A stretch of DNA of 64,000 nucleotides from positions 2,929,001 to 2,993,000 of the forward strand of contig NZ_CP022548.1 of NCBI RefSeq assembly GCF_002776575.1, written 5' to 3'. Each line of letters begins with the position of its first letter. Position 1 is the first letter of the stretch. Below, piece by piece: positions 26,886 through 38,955 of this stretch. The position numbers and the translations under genes were made by a program. The DNA comes from Sphingorhabdus sp. YGSMI21. Its GTDB lineage: Bacteria; Pseudomonadota; Alphaproteobacteria; Sphingomonadales; Sphingomonadaceae. The notes beneath the pieces are model-generated. The model was not told where the DNA came from and ran no database searches. It saw only the letters and a program-made list of their open reading frames with translations.

Positions 26886-28481
26886 ATGGCGGGAGCGTAT
26901 CTGGAATCGGGTGATGCAAGAGGGACATTCCTCGGCCACCCCAAGGGGCTGTTTGTTCTGTTTTTCGCAGAAATGTGGGAACGTTTTTCCTATTACGGCA
27001 TGCGCGCGCTGCTTATCTTCTACCTGACCAAGCACTGGCTCTTTTCCGATAGCGAATCCGGTATCATTTATGGCGCCTATACGGCGCTTGTCTATATTAC
27101 TCCTGTCGTCGGCGGTTATCTGGCGGACAAATATCTGGGACAAAGAAAGGCCGTGCTGTTCGGGGCCGTGCTGCTTACGCTCGGCCATTTCTTCATGGCC
27201 TTCGAGGGCGACGCCGGGATTGGCCACGTCGATAACCCGATCATCAGCATATTCTGGTTGGCGCTCGCGCTTATCATCGTCGGCTCCGGCTTTCTGAAAG
27301 CCAATATCTCGGTGATTGTCGGCCAGCTCTATCCCCGCACCGATGTGCGACGCGACGGCGCCTATACGATCTTCTACATGGGCATCAATCTGGGCGCGGC
27401 GATGGGCTCGCTGCTTTGCGGCTATATCGGTGAAACCTATGGCTGGGCTTATGGTTTCGGTCTGGCCGGCATCGGCATGCTGCTTGGCCTGGTTGTCTTC
27501 ATCTGGGGCAAACCCCTCCTGCTCGGACGCGGCGAAGCCAAGGATCCGGAGCTTCTGAACAAGCCTGTTGGCGGACTGAAGCTGGAATGGTGGATGTATA
27601 TCATCGGTTTGGTGCTCGTCGGTATCTGCTGGCTGGCCATTCAGTTCCAGGACATGGTCGGCTACGTGCTCGGCCTGTTTGGCGGCGCGCTGGTTCTCTA
27701 TGTGCTGGTGACCGCGGTCACGAAGCTGGCATCCGACGAACGCGACCGTATCTTCGCGGCAATGTTCCTGATCCTGACATCAATCATATTCTGGGCGCTG
27801 TTCGAGCAGGCCGGTTCTTCGCTGAACCTGTTCACCGACCGGCATGTTGACCGTGCGGGTGTTCCTGCCTCGACCTTCCAGTCGATCAACGCGATCTACA
27901 TCATCCTGCTGGCGCCTGTATTTGCGACGCTATGGACGGTGATGGGCCGCAAGGGAATCGAGCCATCCGCGCCGTTCAAATTCGGACTGGGTGTTGTTCA
28001 GGTTGGTCTCGGCTTTCTGGTTTTGGTGTGGGGCGCGCAGTCTGCCGGACTTGAAAATGCGACGCCTGTGATCTTCATCTTCCTGATCTACCTGCTGCAC
28101 ACAACCGGTGAACTCTGCCTGTCGCCGGTCGGTCTGTCGGCGATGAACCGGCTAGCTCCCGCCCATATGGCGAGCCTGATCATGGGTACATGGTTCTTCG
28201 CATCGGCAACCGGCAATTTTGCCGCAGGTCTCATCGCTTCCGCAACAGGCGCTGAAGGCGTTGGCGAGGAAGCGGGCAAGCAGGTTGTGCTGGATGTTTA
28301 TTCCACCGTCGGCTGGGTAGCGATTGCCGTTGGCGTCGGGGTTCTCGTGGTGTCGCCGCTGATCAGAAATCTGATGCATCTCGATACGCTGAAAGACGAC
28401 AATGTCGGCGATGATCTGGAAGGCCAGCGGGAGGTGGGCGAACCACAGGCTGCCGGCGTCCATCCGACGACCAAACCGTAA
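26886..28481 (+). CDS. POT/PTR2 family proton-coupled peptide transporter
   Basis: A 531-residue MFS protein with about 12-14 helices. The POT hallmark ExxERFxYYGMR appears as FAEMWERFSYYGMRALL. GAYTALVYITPVVGGYLADKYLGQRKAV matches the PTR2 signature region, and the late ELCLSPVGLSAMNRLAP contains the conserved substrate-site Glu. It imports di- and tripeptides with protons. GGGGAG lies 9 bases before the ATG. Directly upstream of two amidohydrolase genes on the same strand, suggesting a peptide or amide utilisation operon. Confidence 0.92.
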   Translation: MAGAYLESGDARGTFLGHPKGLFVLFFAEMWERFSYYGMRALLIFYLTKHWLFSDSESGIIYGAYTALVYITPVVGGYLADKYLGQRKAVLFGAVLLTLGHFFMAFEGDAGIGHVDNPIISIFWLALALIIVGSGFLKANISVIVGQLYPRTDVRRDGAYTIFYMGINLGAAMGSLLCGYIGETYGWAYGFGLAGIGMLLGLVVFIWGKPLLLGRGEAKDPELLNKPVGGLKLEWWMYIIGLVLVGICWLAIQFQDMVGYVLGLFGGALVLYVLVTAVTKLASDERDRIFAAMFLILTSIIFWALFEQAGSSLNLFTDRHVDRAGVPASTFQSINAIYIILLAPVFATLWTVMGRKGIEPSAPFKFGLGVVQVGLGFLVLVWGAQSAGLENATPVIFIFLIYLLHTTGELCLSPVGLSAMNRLAPAHMASLIMGTWFFASATGNFAAGLIASATGAEGVGEEAGKQVVLDVYSTVGWVAIAVGVGVLVVSPLIRNLMHLDTLKDDNVGDDLEGQREVGEPQAAGVHPTTKP

Positions 28482-28498
28482 GACTGAGGGGCTTTGCT

Positions 28499-29899
28499 AT
28501 GAAATTTCGGGCTTTGCTGGCGCTGGTTGCTGGCGGATCGCTGTTGGCCGGCTGTACGGCCAATGCGGCGGATACAAATTCGGCTAGCGCGTCACCGCCC
28601 GTGAAATCGAGCAAGTCGGCCAAGGTCGCATTCCCCTCGACCTACCGCGCCTATCCTTCGGCGCCCACCGCCATCACCGGCGTGACCATCTACGATGGTG
28701 AGGGCGGCCGGATCGAGCGGGGAACAGTGTTCATGGCCGGCGGAAAGATTTCCTCGATCGGCGGCCCCGACACGGCCATCCCGGCCGATGCGAGGATTGT
28801 CGACGGTACCGGTAAATATGTCACGCCGGGAATCATCGACGTGCACAGCCATCTCGGCGACTATCCGACGCCCAGCGTGTCAGCCCATGATGATGGCAAT
28901 GAAGCGACCTCGCCGGTGACCCCGGAAGTCTGGGCCGAACATAGTGTCTGGCCGCATGATCCGGGATTTTCCCGTGCCCTGGCCAATGGCGGCATCACGG
29001 CGCTGCAAATTCTGCCAGGCTCGGCGAATCTGTTCGGCGGCCGCTCGGTCACCTTGAAGAATGTCCCGGCGCGCACCGTGCAGGCGATGAAATTTCCCGG
29101 TGCGCCTTATGGCATGAAAATGGCCTGCGGCGAAAATCCCAAGCGTGTATATGGCAATCGCAACCGGATGCCGTCGACCCGTATGGGCAATCTCGCGCTC
29201 AACCGGCAGACATGGATCGACGCCCAGGATTATCGCGACAAGCGCAACGCCGGCAAGAGCCAGAAGCGCGATCTCGGCAAGGAAACTCTGGCCGGCGTGC
29301 TCGACGGGGATATTCTCGTCCATAACCATTGCTACCGCGCCGACGAGCTCGCCCAGATTATCGATATGTCCAAGGAATTCGGCTATAAGGTCACTGCCTT
29401 TCACCATGCAGTCGAAAGCTATAAAATCGCCGACATGCTGGCCGAAGAGGGCATTTGTTCCGCCGTCTGGGCCGACTGGTGGGGCTTCAAGATGGAAGCC
29501 TATGACGCGATCCCGGAAAATGCAGCGCTGCTGCAAAAAGCCGGTGCCTGCGTGATAATTCACAGCGATGACGAAAACCAGATCCAGCGGCTCAACCAGG
29601 AAGCGGCCAAGGCGCTGGCCGATGGCCGGGCAATGGGCATAGAGATCAGCGACGCACAGGCGATCCGCTGGATCACGCTCAATCCGGCGAAAGCCATGGG
29701 CATTGACGAGATGACCGGTAGCTTGAAACCCGGAAAGATGGCTGATCTTGTTCTGTGGAACGGCAATCCGCTGAGCGTATATGCGCGGCCTGAAAAGGTC
29801 TGGATTGACGGCGCGCTGATGTTTGACAGCGGCGATCCCAGCCGCCGCCCGGTCAGCGATTTCGAACTCGGCCAGCCCGGTGAAGGAGACGTGAAATGA
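28499..29899 (+). CDS. Amidohydrolase family lipoprotein (imidazolonepropionase-like)
   Basis: A 466-residue protein with a lipobox (LLAGC, Cys at about residue 19), so it should be membrane-anchored in the periplasm. Metal-site motifs of the amidohydrolase superfamily are intact: DVHSHLGD (HxH), HNHCYRADEL, FHHAVESYKIAD and HSDDENQIQR. The C-terminal strand region GSLKPGKMADLVLWNGNPL is typical. Substrate unknown; the context next to a peptide transporter suggests an amide or cyclic dipeptide. It overlaps the next gene by 4 bp (ATGA). Confidence 0.87.
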   Translation: MKFRALLALVAGGSLLAGCTANAADTNSASASPPVKSSKSAKVAFPSTYRAYPSAPTAITGVTIYDGEGGRIERGTVFMAGGKISSIGGPDTAIPADARIVDGTGKYVTPGIIDVHSHLGDYPTPSVSAHDDGNEATSPVTPEVWAEHSVWPHDPGFSRALANGGITALQILPGSANLFGGRSVTLKNVPARTVQAMKFPGAPYGMKMACGENPKRVYGNRNRMPSTRMGNLALNRQTWIDAQDYRDKRNAGKSQKRDLGKETLAGVLDGDILVHNHCYRADELAQIIDMSKEFGYKVTAFHHAVESYKIADMLAEEGICSAVWADWWGFKMEAYDAIPENAALLQKAGACVIIHSDDENQIQRLNQEAAKALADGRAMGIEISDAQAIRWITLNPAKAMGIDEMTGSLKPGKMADLVLWNGNPLSVYARPEKVWIDGALMFDSGDPSRRPVSDFELGQPGEGDVK

Positions 29900-31191
29900 A
29901 GCGCCTTGCCACATTGCTCGCCTCCGCTGCGGCCCTGATCGCTGCTCCGCTTGCTGCGCAGACCACCGCCATTACCGGCGGCAAGGTCGTGATCGGTGAC
30001 GGCAGCGCGCCGATCGAAGGCGGTACGGTATTGATCCGCAACGACCGCGTCGTTGCTGCCGGTGCCAATATCTCCATTCCCGCCGATGCACGACGGATCG
30101 ACGCCACCGGCAAATGGGTGACACCGGGCATTTTTGCCGGGTTCAGCCGGATCGGCCTGGTCGAGGTCGGGGCGGTCAGCCAGACCAACGACATGAACGC
30201 CAGCCGTTCGCCCTTTTCGGCTGCGCTGGACGTGCAATATGCGATCAACCCCTTTGCTTCGGCAGTTGCCGTCAACCGCGCCGCAGGGGTGACGAGAGCG
30301 GTGGTTTCGCCGAGCACCTCAAGCTCCATCTTCGGCGGATTCGGGGCGATCGTCGACCTCGGGCAAGATGAAGATCCGATCACCCGCGCGCGCGCCTTCC
30401 AGTTTGTCGAACTGGGCGAAACAGGCCATCGCCGGGCAGGGGGCAGCCGGTCAGCCTCGCATATCCATTTCCGGGCGCTGCTCGAAGAGGCACGCACTTA
30501 TGCCCGCAATCCGGCGACCTTTGACAGTGATCTGCTCAAGGCATCGGACGCGAAGGCTCTGCTACCCGTCATCAACGGCAACACCAAGTTGCTGGTCCAT
30601 GTCGAAAGCGCCAATGACATTCTGAAGGTCCTCGACTTGCGCAAGGATTTTCCGGCCCTGAAAATGGTACTGGTCGGGGTGAATGAAGGCTGGCGCGTGG
30701 CCGATCATATTGCCGCAGCCGGCGTGCCCGTACTCGCTTCGGCGCTCAGCGATCTGCCTTATGGTTTCGAGGATCTGGCGTCCACACAGTCCAATATCGG
30801 TCGGATGAAGGATGCCGGGGTCAAGGTTGCCATCGGTATGATCAACGACCGTGACGCGCACCAGCTGCGCTATTCGGTGCAATATGCCGGTAATCTTGTG
30901 GCGTTGAACAAGGTTCCGCGCGCCACCGGGCTGAGCTGGGACGAGGCTTTTGCCGCGATCAGTTCAGTGCCTGCGGAGATCATGGATGTCGGCGGACAGC
31001 TGGGGTCTCTCAAGGCCGGCCGCCAGGCCGATGTAGTGATCTGGACCGGCGATCCGCTGGAGCTGTCGACCCAGGTTGAAAAGGTGATAATCGACGGTGT
31101 CGACCAGTCGCTCAGCAACCGCCAGATGCGCCTGCGGGACCGCTATGCCGATCCCGCTCCGGGCGCCTTGCCCAAAGCCTATGACCGCTAG
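29896..31191 (+). CDS. Amidohydrolase-like secreted protein lacking the HxH motif
   Basis: A 431-residue protein with a signal peptide (ATLLASAAALIAAPLAAQ). It is a distant paralogue of the upstream enzyme and keeps the flanking sandwich domain (ITGGKVVIGDGSAPIEGGTVLI and SLKAGRQADVVIWTGDPLE). Where the HxH metal ligands belong (TPGIFAGFSRIGLVEV) there is no histidine pair. It may be a non-catalytic partner of the upstream protein, or use different ligands. Translation is coupled by the ATGA overlap. Confidence 0.8.
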   Translation: MKRLATLLASAAALIAAPLAAQTTAITGGKVVIGDGSAPIEGGTVLIRNDRVVAAGANISIPADARRIDATGKWVTPGIFAGFSRIGLVEVGAVSQTNDMNASRSPFSAALDVQYAINPFASAVAVNRAAGVTRAVVSPSTSSSIFGGFGAIVDLGQDEDPITRARAFQFVELGETGHRRAGGSRSASHIHFRALLEEARTYARNPATFDSDLLKASDAKALLPVINGNTKLLVHVESANDILKVLDLRKDFPALKMVLVGVNEGWRVADHIAAAGVPVLASALSDLPYGFEDLASTQSNIGRMKDAGVKVAIGMINDRDAHQLRYSVQYAGNLVALNKVPRATGLSWDEAFAAISSVPAEIMDVGGQLGSLKAGRQADVVIWTGDPLELSTQVEKVIIDGVDQSLSNRQMRLRDRYADPAPGALPKAYDR

Positions 31192-31194
31192 GCG

Positions 31195-32187
31195 CTAGAG
31201 CCGGACCATCGACATCATGGTCTCGCCGTAGCGAGGGCCGGCAGTGCCGCCGACCGGCGCTGCGGCTTCCAGCTCGTCGAGATCTGCTTCGGTCAGCTCA
31301 ATATCGACCGCGGCCATGCTGTCTTCGAGCGTCGCCCGCCGTTTCGAACCGGGGATCGGTACGATGAAATCGTCCTGGGCCAGCAGCCATGCGAGAGCAA
31401 TCTGCGCGGGTGAGCAGTGATGCCGGTCGGCAACCGTCTTGACGACATCGACCAGTTTCATGTTGAGCGCGAAATTCTCTTCGGAATAGCGCGGATCGTT
31501 CCGGCGATAGTCATCCTCGGGAAGATCCTCGCGGCTGCTGATTTGTCCGGTCAGAAAACCGCGACCCAACGGGCTATAAGGCACGAAGCCGATATTCAGG
31601 TCCTGGCAGACGGGCAGAATATCTTCCTCGACACCCCGTTCCCACAGCGAATATTCGGACTGCAAAGCGGCGATCGGGTGGGTGGTATGCGCCTTTTTCA
31701 GCGTAGCCGCTCCGGCTTCGGACAGGCCAAGATAGCGGACCTTGCCCTCTGTCACCAGCTCGGCCATTGCGCCGACCGTGTCCTCGATTGGCACATTGGG
31801 GTCGACGCGGTGCTGGTAGAAAAGATCGATTGTATCGATGCCCAGCCGCATCAGTGACCCTTCGCAGGCTTTTCGGACATTGGCCGGGCTTGAATCCACG
31901 CCGCGCACCGTACCGTCGTTGATGGCAAAGCCGAATTTGGTGGCGATGACCAGCCGCTCGCGCCGGCCGCGGATCGCCCGCCCGAGCAATTCCTCGTTGA
32001 TATGGGGGCCGTAGACTTCGGCGGTGTCAAAAAAGGTGACGCCCAATTCGATCGCGCGGTCTATGGTCGCCAGACTTTCGGCGCTGCTCGCCGTACCGTA
32101 CATGCTCTTGCCAATCCCCGCCATCGGCATGCAGCCGAGACCAAGCGCCGAGACTTCCAGTTCGGGTCCGAGTTTGCGATATTTCAT
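31195..32187 (-). CDS. Aldo/keto reductase
   Basis: A 330-residue TIM-barrel NADPH oxidoreductase of the AKR superfamily. It starts [24 protein letters not shown] and has the catalytic [16 protein letters not shown] (Asp and Tyr), ATKFGF (Lys), [14 protein letters not shown] (His) and the cofactor motif [17 protein letters not shown]. Closest to the AKR13-like family acting on small aldehydes. The start overlaps the stop of the upstream symporter gene by 4 bp, so they form one operon. Confidence 0.92.
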   Translation of the reverse strand: MKYRKLGPELEVSALGLGCMPMAGIGKSMYGTASSAESLATIDRAIELGVTFFDTAEVYGPHINEELLGRAIRGRRERLVIATKFGFAINDGTVRGVDSSPANVRKACEGSLMRLGIDTIDLFYQHRVDPNVPIEDTVGAMAELVTEGKVRYLGLSEAGAATLKKAHTTHPIAALQSEYSLWERGVEEDILPVCQDLNIGFVPYSPLGRGFLTGQISSREDLPEDDYRRNDPRYSEENFALNMKLVDVVKTVADRHHCSPAQIALAWLLAQDDFIVPIPGSKRRATLEDSMAAVDIELTEADLDELEAAAPVGGTAGPRYGETMMSMVRL

Positions 32188-33404
32188 GTCAAATCTCCCT
32201 CGCTTCTGGCGATTGTCGCGGTGACGCTCATGTCCGCGCTGACATTGGCGACTGTCCGGATGATATCAGGAAAGGTCTCGATTGCCAAAAGCAGCACCAG
32301 GGGTTCGATCGGGACCCCCATCGCGATGCAGATCGGCGCGATCGACGTGATGAAACTGATCGAGCCGGGCAGGCTGACTGCCCCCATGGTCGTGATCGCC
32401 GCCACGACCACACCGATCGCGAGGATGCCGACCGACAGTTCAATGCCCATGAGATGGGCGACATAGATGGCCACCGCCAAATTCATACAGGGGCCGGTGG
32501 CGCGAAACAATGCAACCGAGATCGGCAGGACGACATCGGCGGAGCGGTCACCGACGCCCAGGGTCTTGACGCCGCTCACCATCGCCGGCAGCGAAGCGAG
32601 GGAGCTTTGCGTGGATATCGCTACCGCCTGCGCCCGAGCCGAAGCCTTGAAAAAGGCGACGGGTCCGCGCTTCGCGCCGACATAAGTCAGAACATAGCTG
32701 AAAATCCAGATCACCATCCCGATGCTGCTGACGATCAGTACATAATGCGCCAAGGCCCCGAAGGCAGCGAGTCCGGCATTGGCGCCGACGCCCAGGGCAA
32801 GGGCGAAAACGCCGATCGGTGCCAGCGCCAGAACCCACTGGATCAGGATCAGCAGCGCATCGGCGAGGGCATTGAAAAACTGGTCCAGCATCATCCTTTG
32901 CACGTCGGGCAGGCGGGTGATCGCAAAGGCAAAAGCCAGCGCGAATATCATCAGCGGCAGCACCGCATCCTCGGCTGCTGCGGCTATGGCATTGGTCGGG
33001 ATCAGGGCGCGGAGAAATTCACTGAACGGCGGGACTTCTCCTGGCGGTCCGGCAGTCCCGAGGGCAGAGCGCAACGCCGCTGCCGCATCGCCGTCAAGCG
33101 GGAAAAATTCGAGCAAGGCCGGTGTCAGCAGCGCTGCCATGGCCGACGAACACCAGAGAATGAATATCATGAACAGGATCGCGCGGGCGGTCATCCTTCC
33201 GGCGCGGGCCATGGATGCGGCCTTGCCGATGCCGACGACGAGCAGGGTGAAGACAAGCGGAATAACCGTCATGCGCAGGGCATTGAGCCACATGTTACCG
33301 ACGACATCGGCGGCCTCGACCAGCAATGCGCTTCTCGGGCCGACAAAGAGTCCGATCAATATGCCTAGAATCAGGGCAACCAATATGATCAGCGCTTTTT
33401 TCAA
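32184..33404 (-). CDS. Dicarboxylate/amino acid:cation symporter (DAACS family)
   Basis: A 406-residue inner-membrane transporter with eight helices plus re-entrant loops. [12 protein letters not shown] provides the HP1 serine-rich tip, [19 protein letters not shown] the HP2 loop, and [20 protein letters not shown] the conserved helix-8 motif that binds the carboxylate substrate. Related to GltP and DctA; glutamate, aspartate or C4-dicarboxylates are the likely substrates. First gene of the operon with the aldo/keto reductase. Confidence 0.9.
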   Translation of the reverse strand: MKKALIILVALILGILIGLFVGPRSALLVEAADVVGNMWLNALRMTVIPLVFTLLVVGIGKAASMARAGRMTARAILFMIFILWCSSAMAALLTPALLEFFPLDGDAAAALRSALGTAGPPGEVPPFSEFLRALIPTNAIAAAAEDAVLPLMIFALAFAFAITRLPDVQRMMLDQFFNALADALLILIQWVLALAPIGVFALALGVGANAGLAAFGALAHYVLIVSSIGMVIWIFSYVLTYVGAKRGPVAFFKASARAQAVAISTQSSLASLPAMVSGVKTLGVGDRSADVVLPISVALFRATGPCMNLAVAIYVAHLMGIELSVGILAIGVVVAAITTMGAVSLPGSISFITSIAPICIAMGVPIEPLVLLLAIETFPDIIRTVANVSADMSVTATIARSEGDLT

Positions 33405-33576
33405 TGGTCCATCCCTTTGTCTTTGCCGAGCGGACCATCAACCATGGCGGGCTGGTGCTGGCAAGGGGTGATTATGTGTAATTTTTGCTATCGTTTCCAT
33501 TCCCTCTTGGTCTCCAGCCAATCCATCGGCTAGAGAAAGGCGCAACGGGCGCGATCTTGGTGGGAAATAAGTGGAT

Positions 33577-34917
33577 ATGATGAAGAAGTTTTTCGGTACC
33601 GACGGGATACGCGGCCTGACCAACAAACATCCGATGACGGCAGAGATCGCCATGAAGGTGGGGCAGGCCGCCGGGCGGCATTTCCAGCGCGGCGATCATC
33701 GTCACCGGGTGGTCATCGGCAAGGATACCAGACTGTCCGGCTATATGATGGAAAATGCGCTGGTTGCCGGCTTTACCAGCGTCGGCATGGATGTCGTTCA
33801 GGTCGGGCCTTTGCCGACACCCGCTGTTGCCCTGCTGACCCGTTCGATGCGCGCCGATCTCGGGGTGATGATTTCGGCCAGCCACAATCCCTATTATGAC
33901 AATGGGATCAAGCTGTTCGGTCCGGACGGGTTCAAACTGTCCGACGAGGATGAATTTACCATTGAAGCCTATCTGGAAGACGAGGCAAAGCTGGCCCCGG
34001 CGGCTGATATCGGCCGCGCCAAACGGTTCGAGGATGCGCGCGGGCGCTATATTCACGCGGTCAAAATGTCCTTGCCCGACCATATCCGGCTGGACGGCCT
34101 GAAAATCGTTTGCGATTGTGCCAACGGCGCCGCCTATCAGGTGGCGCCTTCCGCGCTATGGGAACTGGGCGCCGAGGTTGTGACGCTCGGGATCAGTCCC
34201 AATGGTCTCAATATCAACGACAAATGCGGGTCGACGGATGTCGCAACCTTGCAGGAAACTGTCGTCGCATCCGGCGCGCATATCGGTATCGCGCTGGACG
34301 GGGATGCGGACCGCTTGATCGTGGTCGATGAAAAGGGCCAGGTGGTCGACGGCGACCAGCTGATGGCTCTGATCGGCTGGAGCTGGAGCCGGAACGGGTT
34401 GCTCCGCGGGGACGGAATTGTTGCCACGGTGATGTCCAATCTCGGGCTGGAAAGATTTCTCAACGCGCAGAATCTCGATCTCGTGCGAGCCAAGGTCGGC
34501 GATCGCTACGTTCTGGAGGAGATGAAAAAGGGCGGTTATAATGTCGGTGGCGAGCAGTCGGGGCATATGATCCTGCTCGATCACGGAACCACCGGAGACG
34601 GCACCGTTGCAGCGCTGCAGGTGCTCGGTGAACTGGTCGATAGCGGAAAGCCGGCGAGCGAATTGCTGCATCTTTTTGATCCGGTCCCGCAATTGCTCAA
34701 GAATGTGCGTTACAGCGATGGCCAGCCGCTCGAGAGCGAAAAGGTCAAGGCGGTGATTGCCGAAGCGGAGAAGGAACTGGCAGGCAGCGGCCGTCTGGTC
34801 ATCCGTAAATCGGGCACCGAGCCGCTGATCCGGGTGATGGCCGAAGGTGACGACGAGGCTCAGGTCAATGCTGTGGTCGACCGCATTTGCGCGGTGGTAG
34901 AGGAAGTTGCTGGCTGA
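33577..34917 (+). CDS. glmM: Phosphoglucosamine mutase
   Basis: A 446-residue enzyme that converts glucosamine-6-phosphate to glucosamine-1-phosphate for peptidoglycan and LPS precursors. Motifs: [11 protein letters not shown] at the N-terminus, the phosphoserine loop [18 protein letters not shown], the metal site DGDADR and the phosphate-binding [15 protein letters not shown] at the C-terminus. The ATG at 33577 is chosen; a GTG at 33571 and ATG at 33580 are in frame. Its stop overlaps the next ATG by one base. Confidence 0.95.
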   Translation: MMKKFFGTDGIRGLTNKHPMTAEIAMKVGQAAGRHFQRGDHRHRVVIGKDTRLSGYMMENALVAGFTSVGMDVVQVGPLPTPAVALLTRSMRADLGVMISASHNPYYDNGIKLFGPDGFKLSDEDEFTIEAYLEDEAKLAPAADIGRAKRFEDARGRYIHAVKMSLPDHIRLDGLKIVCDCANGAAYQVAPSALWELGAEVVTLGISPNGLNINDKCGSTDVATLQETVVASGAHIGIALDGDADRLIVVDEKGQVVDGDQLMALIGWSWSRNGLLRGDGIVATVMSNLGLERFLNAQNLDLVRAKVGDRYVLEEMKKGGYNVGGEQSGHMILLDHGTTGDGTVAALQVLGELVDSGKPASELLHLFDPVPQLLKNVRYSDGQPLESEKVKAVIAEAEKELAGSGRLVIRKSGTEPLIRVMAEGDDEAQVNAVVDRICAVVEEVAG

Positions 34918-35108
34918 TGCTGGGTTTTCTCGACGCCATGGACGCCAGAACCATTGTGGCCATGGGCCTGATCCTGCCGGTCCTCGTGACGCTGCTCCTC
35001 TATATTTTTGCGCGCGGTTTTTTCCGCCGCTTCTGGCTTCCCATCATTTTGATCGCGGGCGCTTTTGAATGGTTCCTGATCGTCCAGGTCGGGCCATTAT
35101 TCCTGTGA
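34917..35108 (+). CDS. Small membrane protein (63 aa) between glmM and thiD
   Basis: A 63-residue protein with two hydrophobic helices (about residues 12-31 and 40-60) separated by a basic turn (ARGFFRRFWLP). Its ATG overlaps the glmM stop (TGATG) and its TGA overlaps the thiD GTG, so it is translationally coupled on both sides, which supports a real gene. No function known. Confidence 0.65.
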   Translation: MLGFLDAMDARTIVAMGLILPVLVTLLLYIFARGFFRRFWLPIILIAGAFEWFLIVQVGPLFL

Positions 35109-35878
35109 CCGCTAACTGCCCACGGATATTGTCGATTGCCGGCTCGGACAGCGGTGGCGGGGCCGGCATACAGGCGGACATCAAGACCATCACCATGCTC
35201 GGTGGGCATGCAATGACGGCGATCACCGCGATCACCGCGCAGAATACGCTCGGGGTGCAGGCCGTCCACCAGCTGCCGACTGAAATGATCCTGCAGCAGA
35301 TCGAATCCGTGGTCAGCGATATCGGCGTCGATGCGGTCAAGATCGGCATGATCGGTAGTGCGGCGGCAGCGCTAGCGGTGGCGGACTATCTGCAGAAGCT
35401 GGGCATCGCCATTGTCTTCGATCCGGTGATGATTGCGACGAGCGGCAGTATCCTGGCGGATAGCGAGACGATAGCCGCATTCGGCAAACTGATGGACGTG
35501 GCATCGGTGGTCACGCCCAATCTGCCGGAACTGGAGGCGCTGGGCGGCAAGGACGAGATTTTGAGCCATGGCTGCCATCTGGTGATCAAGGGCGGTCACG
35601 GAGACGGTTCAGTGGTCGTCGACGAACTCTATGCGCCAAGCGGCCTTGTCAGGCGGATCGAAGGGAAAAGGATCGATAGCAGCGAAACCCATGGTACCGG
35701 CTGCACCTTCGCCAGCGCGCTGGCGGTCGGTCTCGGCAGCGGCCTCGATCTGAACGCGGCTTTCGAGCAGGCAATCTCCTTCACCCGCATCGCGATACTG
35801 GAAGCGCCGGGGCTTGGAGAAGGCAGCGGGCCGCTCGGACACCAGTTTGTGACAGATTTTCAGGATGATGAGCGATGA
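35105..35878 (+). CDS. thiD: Bifunctional hydroxymethylpyrimidine kinase / phosphomethylpyrimidine kinase
   Basis: A 257-residue ribokinase-fold enzyme that makes HMP-pyrophosphate for thiamine synthesis. Motifs: [19 protein letters not shown] at the N-terminus, [37 protein letters not shown] and the anion-hole [18 protein letters not shown]. The GTG start overlaps the stop of the small membrane gene, and the ORF ends with an ATGA overlap with rnhB. No TPP riboswitch is visible, as expected for an internal operon gene. Confidence 0.94.
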   Translation: MTANCPRILSIAGSDSGGGAGIQADIKTITMLGGHAMTAITAITAQNTLGVQAVHQLPTEMILQQIESVVSDIGVDAVKIGMIGSAAAALAVADYLQKLGIAIVFDPVMIATSGSILADSETIAAFGKLMDVASVVTPNLPELEALGGKDEILSHGCHLVIKGGHGDGSVVVDELYAPSGLVRRIEGKRIDSSETHGTGCTFASALAVGLGSGLDLNAAFEQAISFTRIAILEAPGLGEGSGPLGHQFVTDFQDDER

Positions 35879-36428
35879 TCGCCGGCGTGGACGAGGTGGG
35901 CAGGGGGCCGCTCGCCGGTCCGGTCGTGGCCGCTGCGGTGATCTTGCCGGATGATCACGCTATTGCGGGGCTGGATGACAGCAAGAAGCTGACGGCAACA
36001 AAGCGCGCGCGGTTCGAAGTGGAAATCATGGAATGTGCCCGCTTTTCAGTGGCCCAATGTTCCGAGGCCGAGATTGACGAGATCAACATATTGCAGGCAA
36101 CCATGCTGGCAATGACACGCGCGGTGGAAGGGCTGGATGCCGTCCCCGATCACATATTGGTCGATGGCAACCGCTTGCCGAAATGGACCTATTCAGCCGA
36201 GGCGGTGGTCGGCGGGGACGCGCTGCATCCCTGTATTTCCGCCGCCTCCATTCTTGCCAAGGAATTTCGCGACCGGTTGATGATCGATGCCGCAGAGCAA
36301 TATCCGCAATATGGCTGGGAACGGAACAAGGGCTATGGCACGGCGGAACATCTGGCGGCGCTCAGGCAATATGGACCGACGCCGCTGCACCGCAGAAGCT
36401 TCGCTCCGGTCTCCCAGATGGAATTGCT

Positions 36429-36432
<4 letters not shown>
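35875..36432 (+). CDS. rnhB: Ribonuclease HII
   Basis: A 185-residue enzyme that removes ribonucleotides and RNA from RNA-DNA hybrids. The N-terminal [15 protein letters not shown] carries the catalytic Asp and Glu, [12 protein letters not shown] follows, VDGNRLPK contains the third acid and [10 protein letters not shown] the helix after the fourth. Last gene of the glmM-thiD-rnhB operon. Its stop codon shares a CTAG with the stop of the convergent desaturase gene. Confidence 0.95.
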
Positions 36433-37460
<1,028 letters not shown>

Positions 37461-37594
37461 TTGTTCACCGGCCCCCGGACTGTTGCGCTTTCGAGCTTTA
37501 CTATTGATTAAGCATATAGCCTGAACGCCGCTTTTTGTGAACCGAATTTGATTTCGGGCAATTTCCCGATTTTGAACAAATAAACTTCGCGAAC

Positions 37595-38943
<1,349 letters not shown>

Positions 38944-38955
38944 TAGGGGGAAGCC

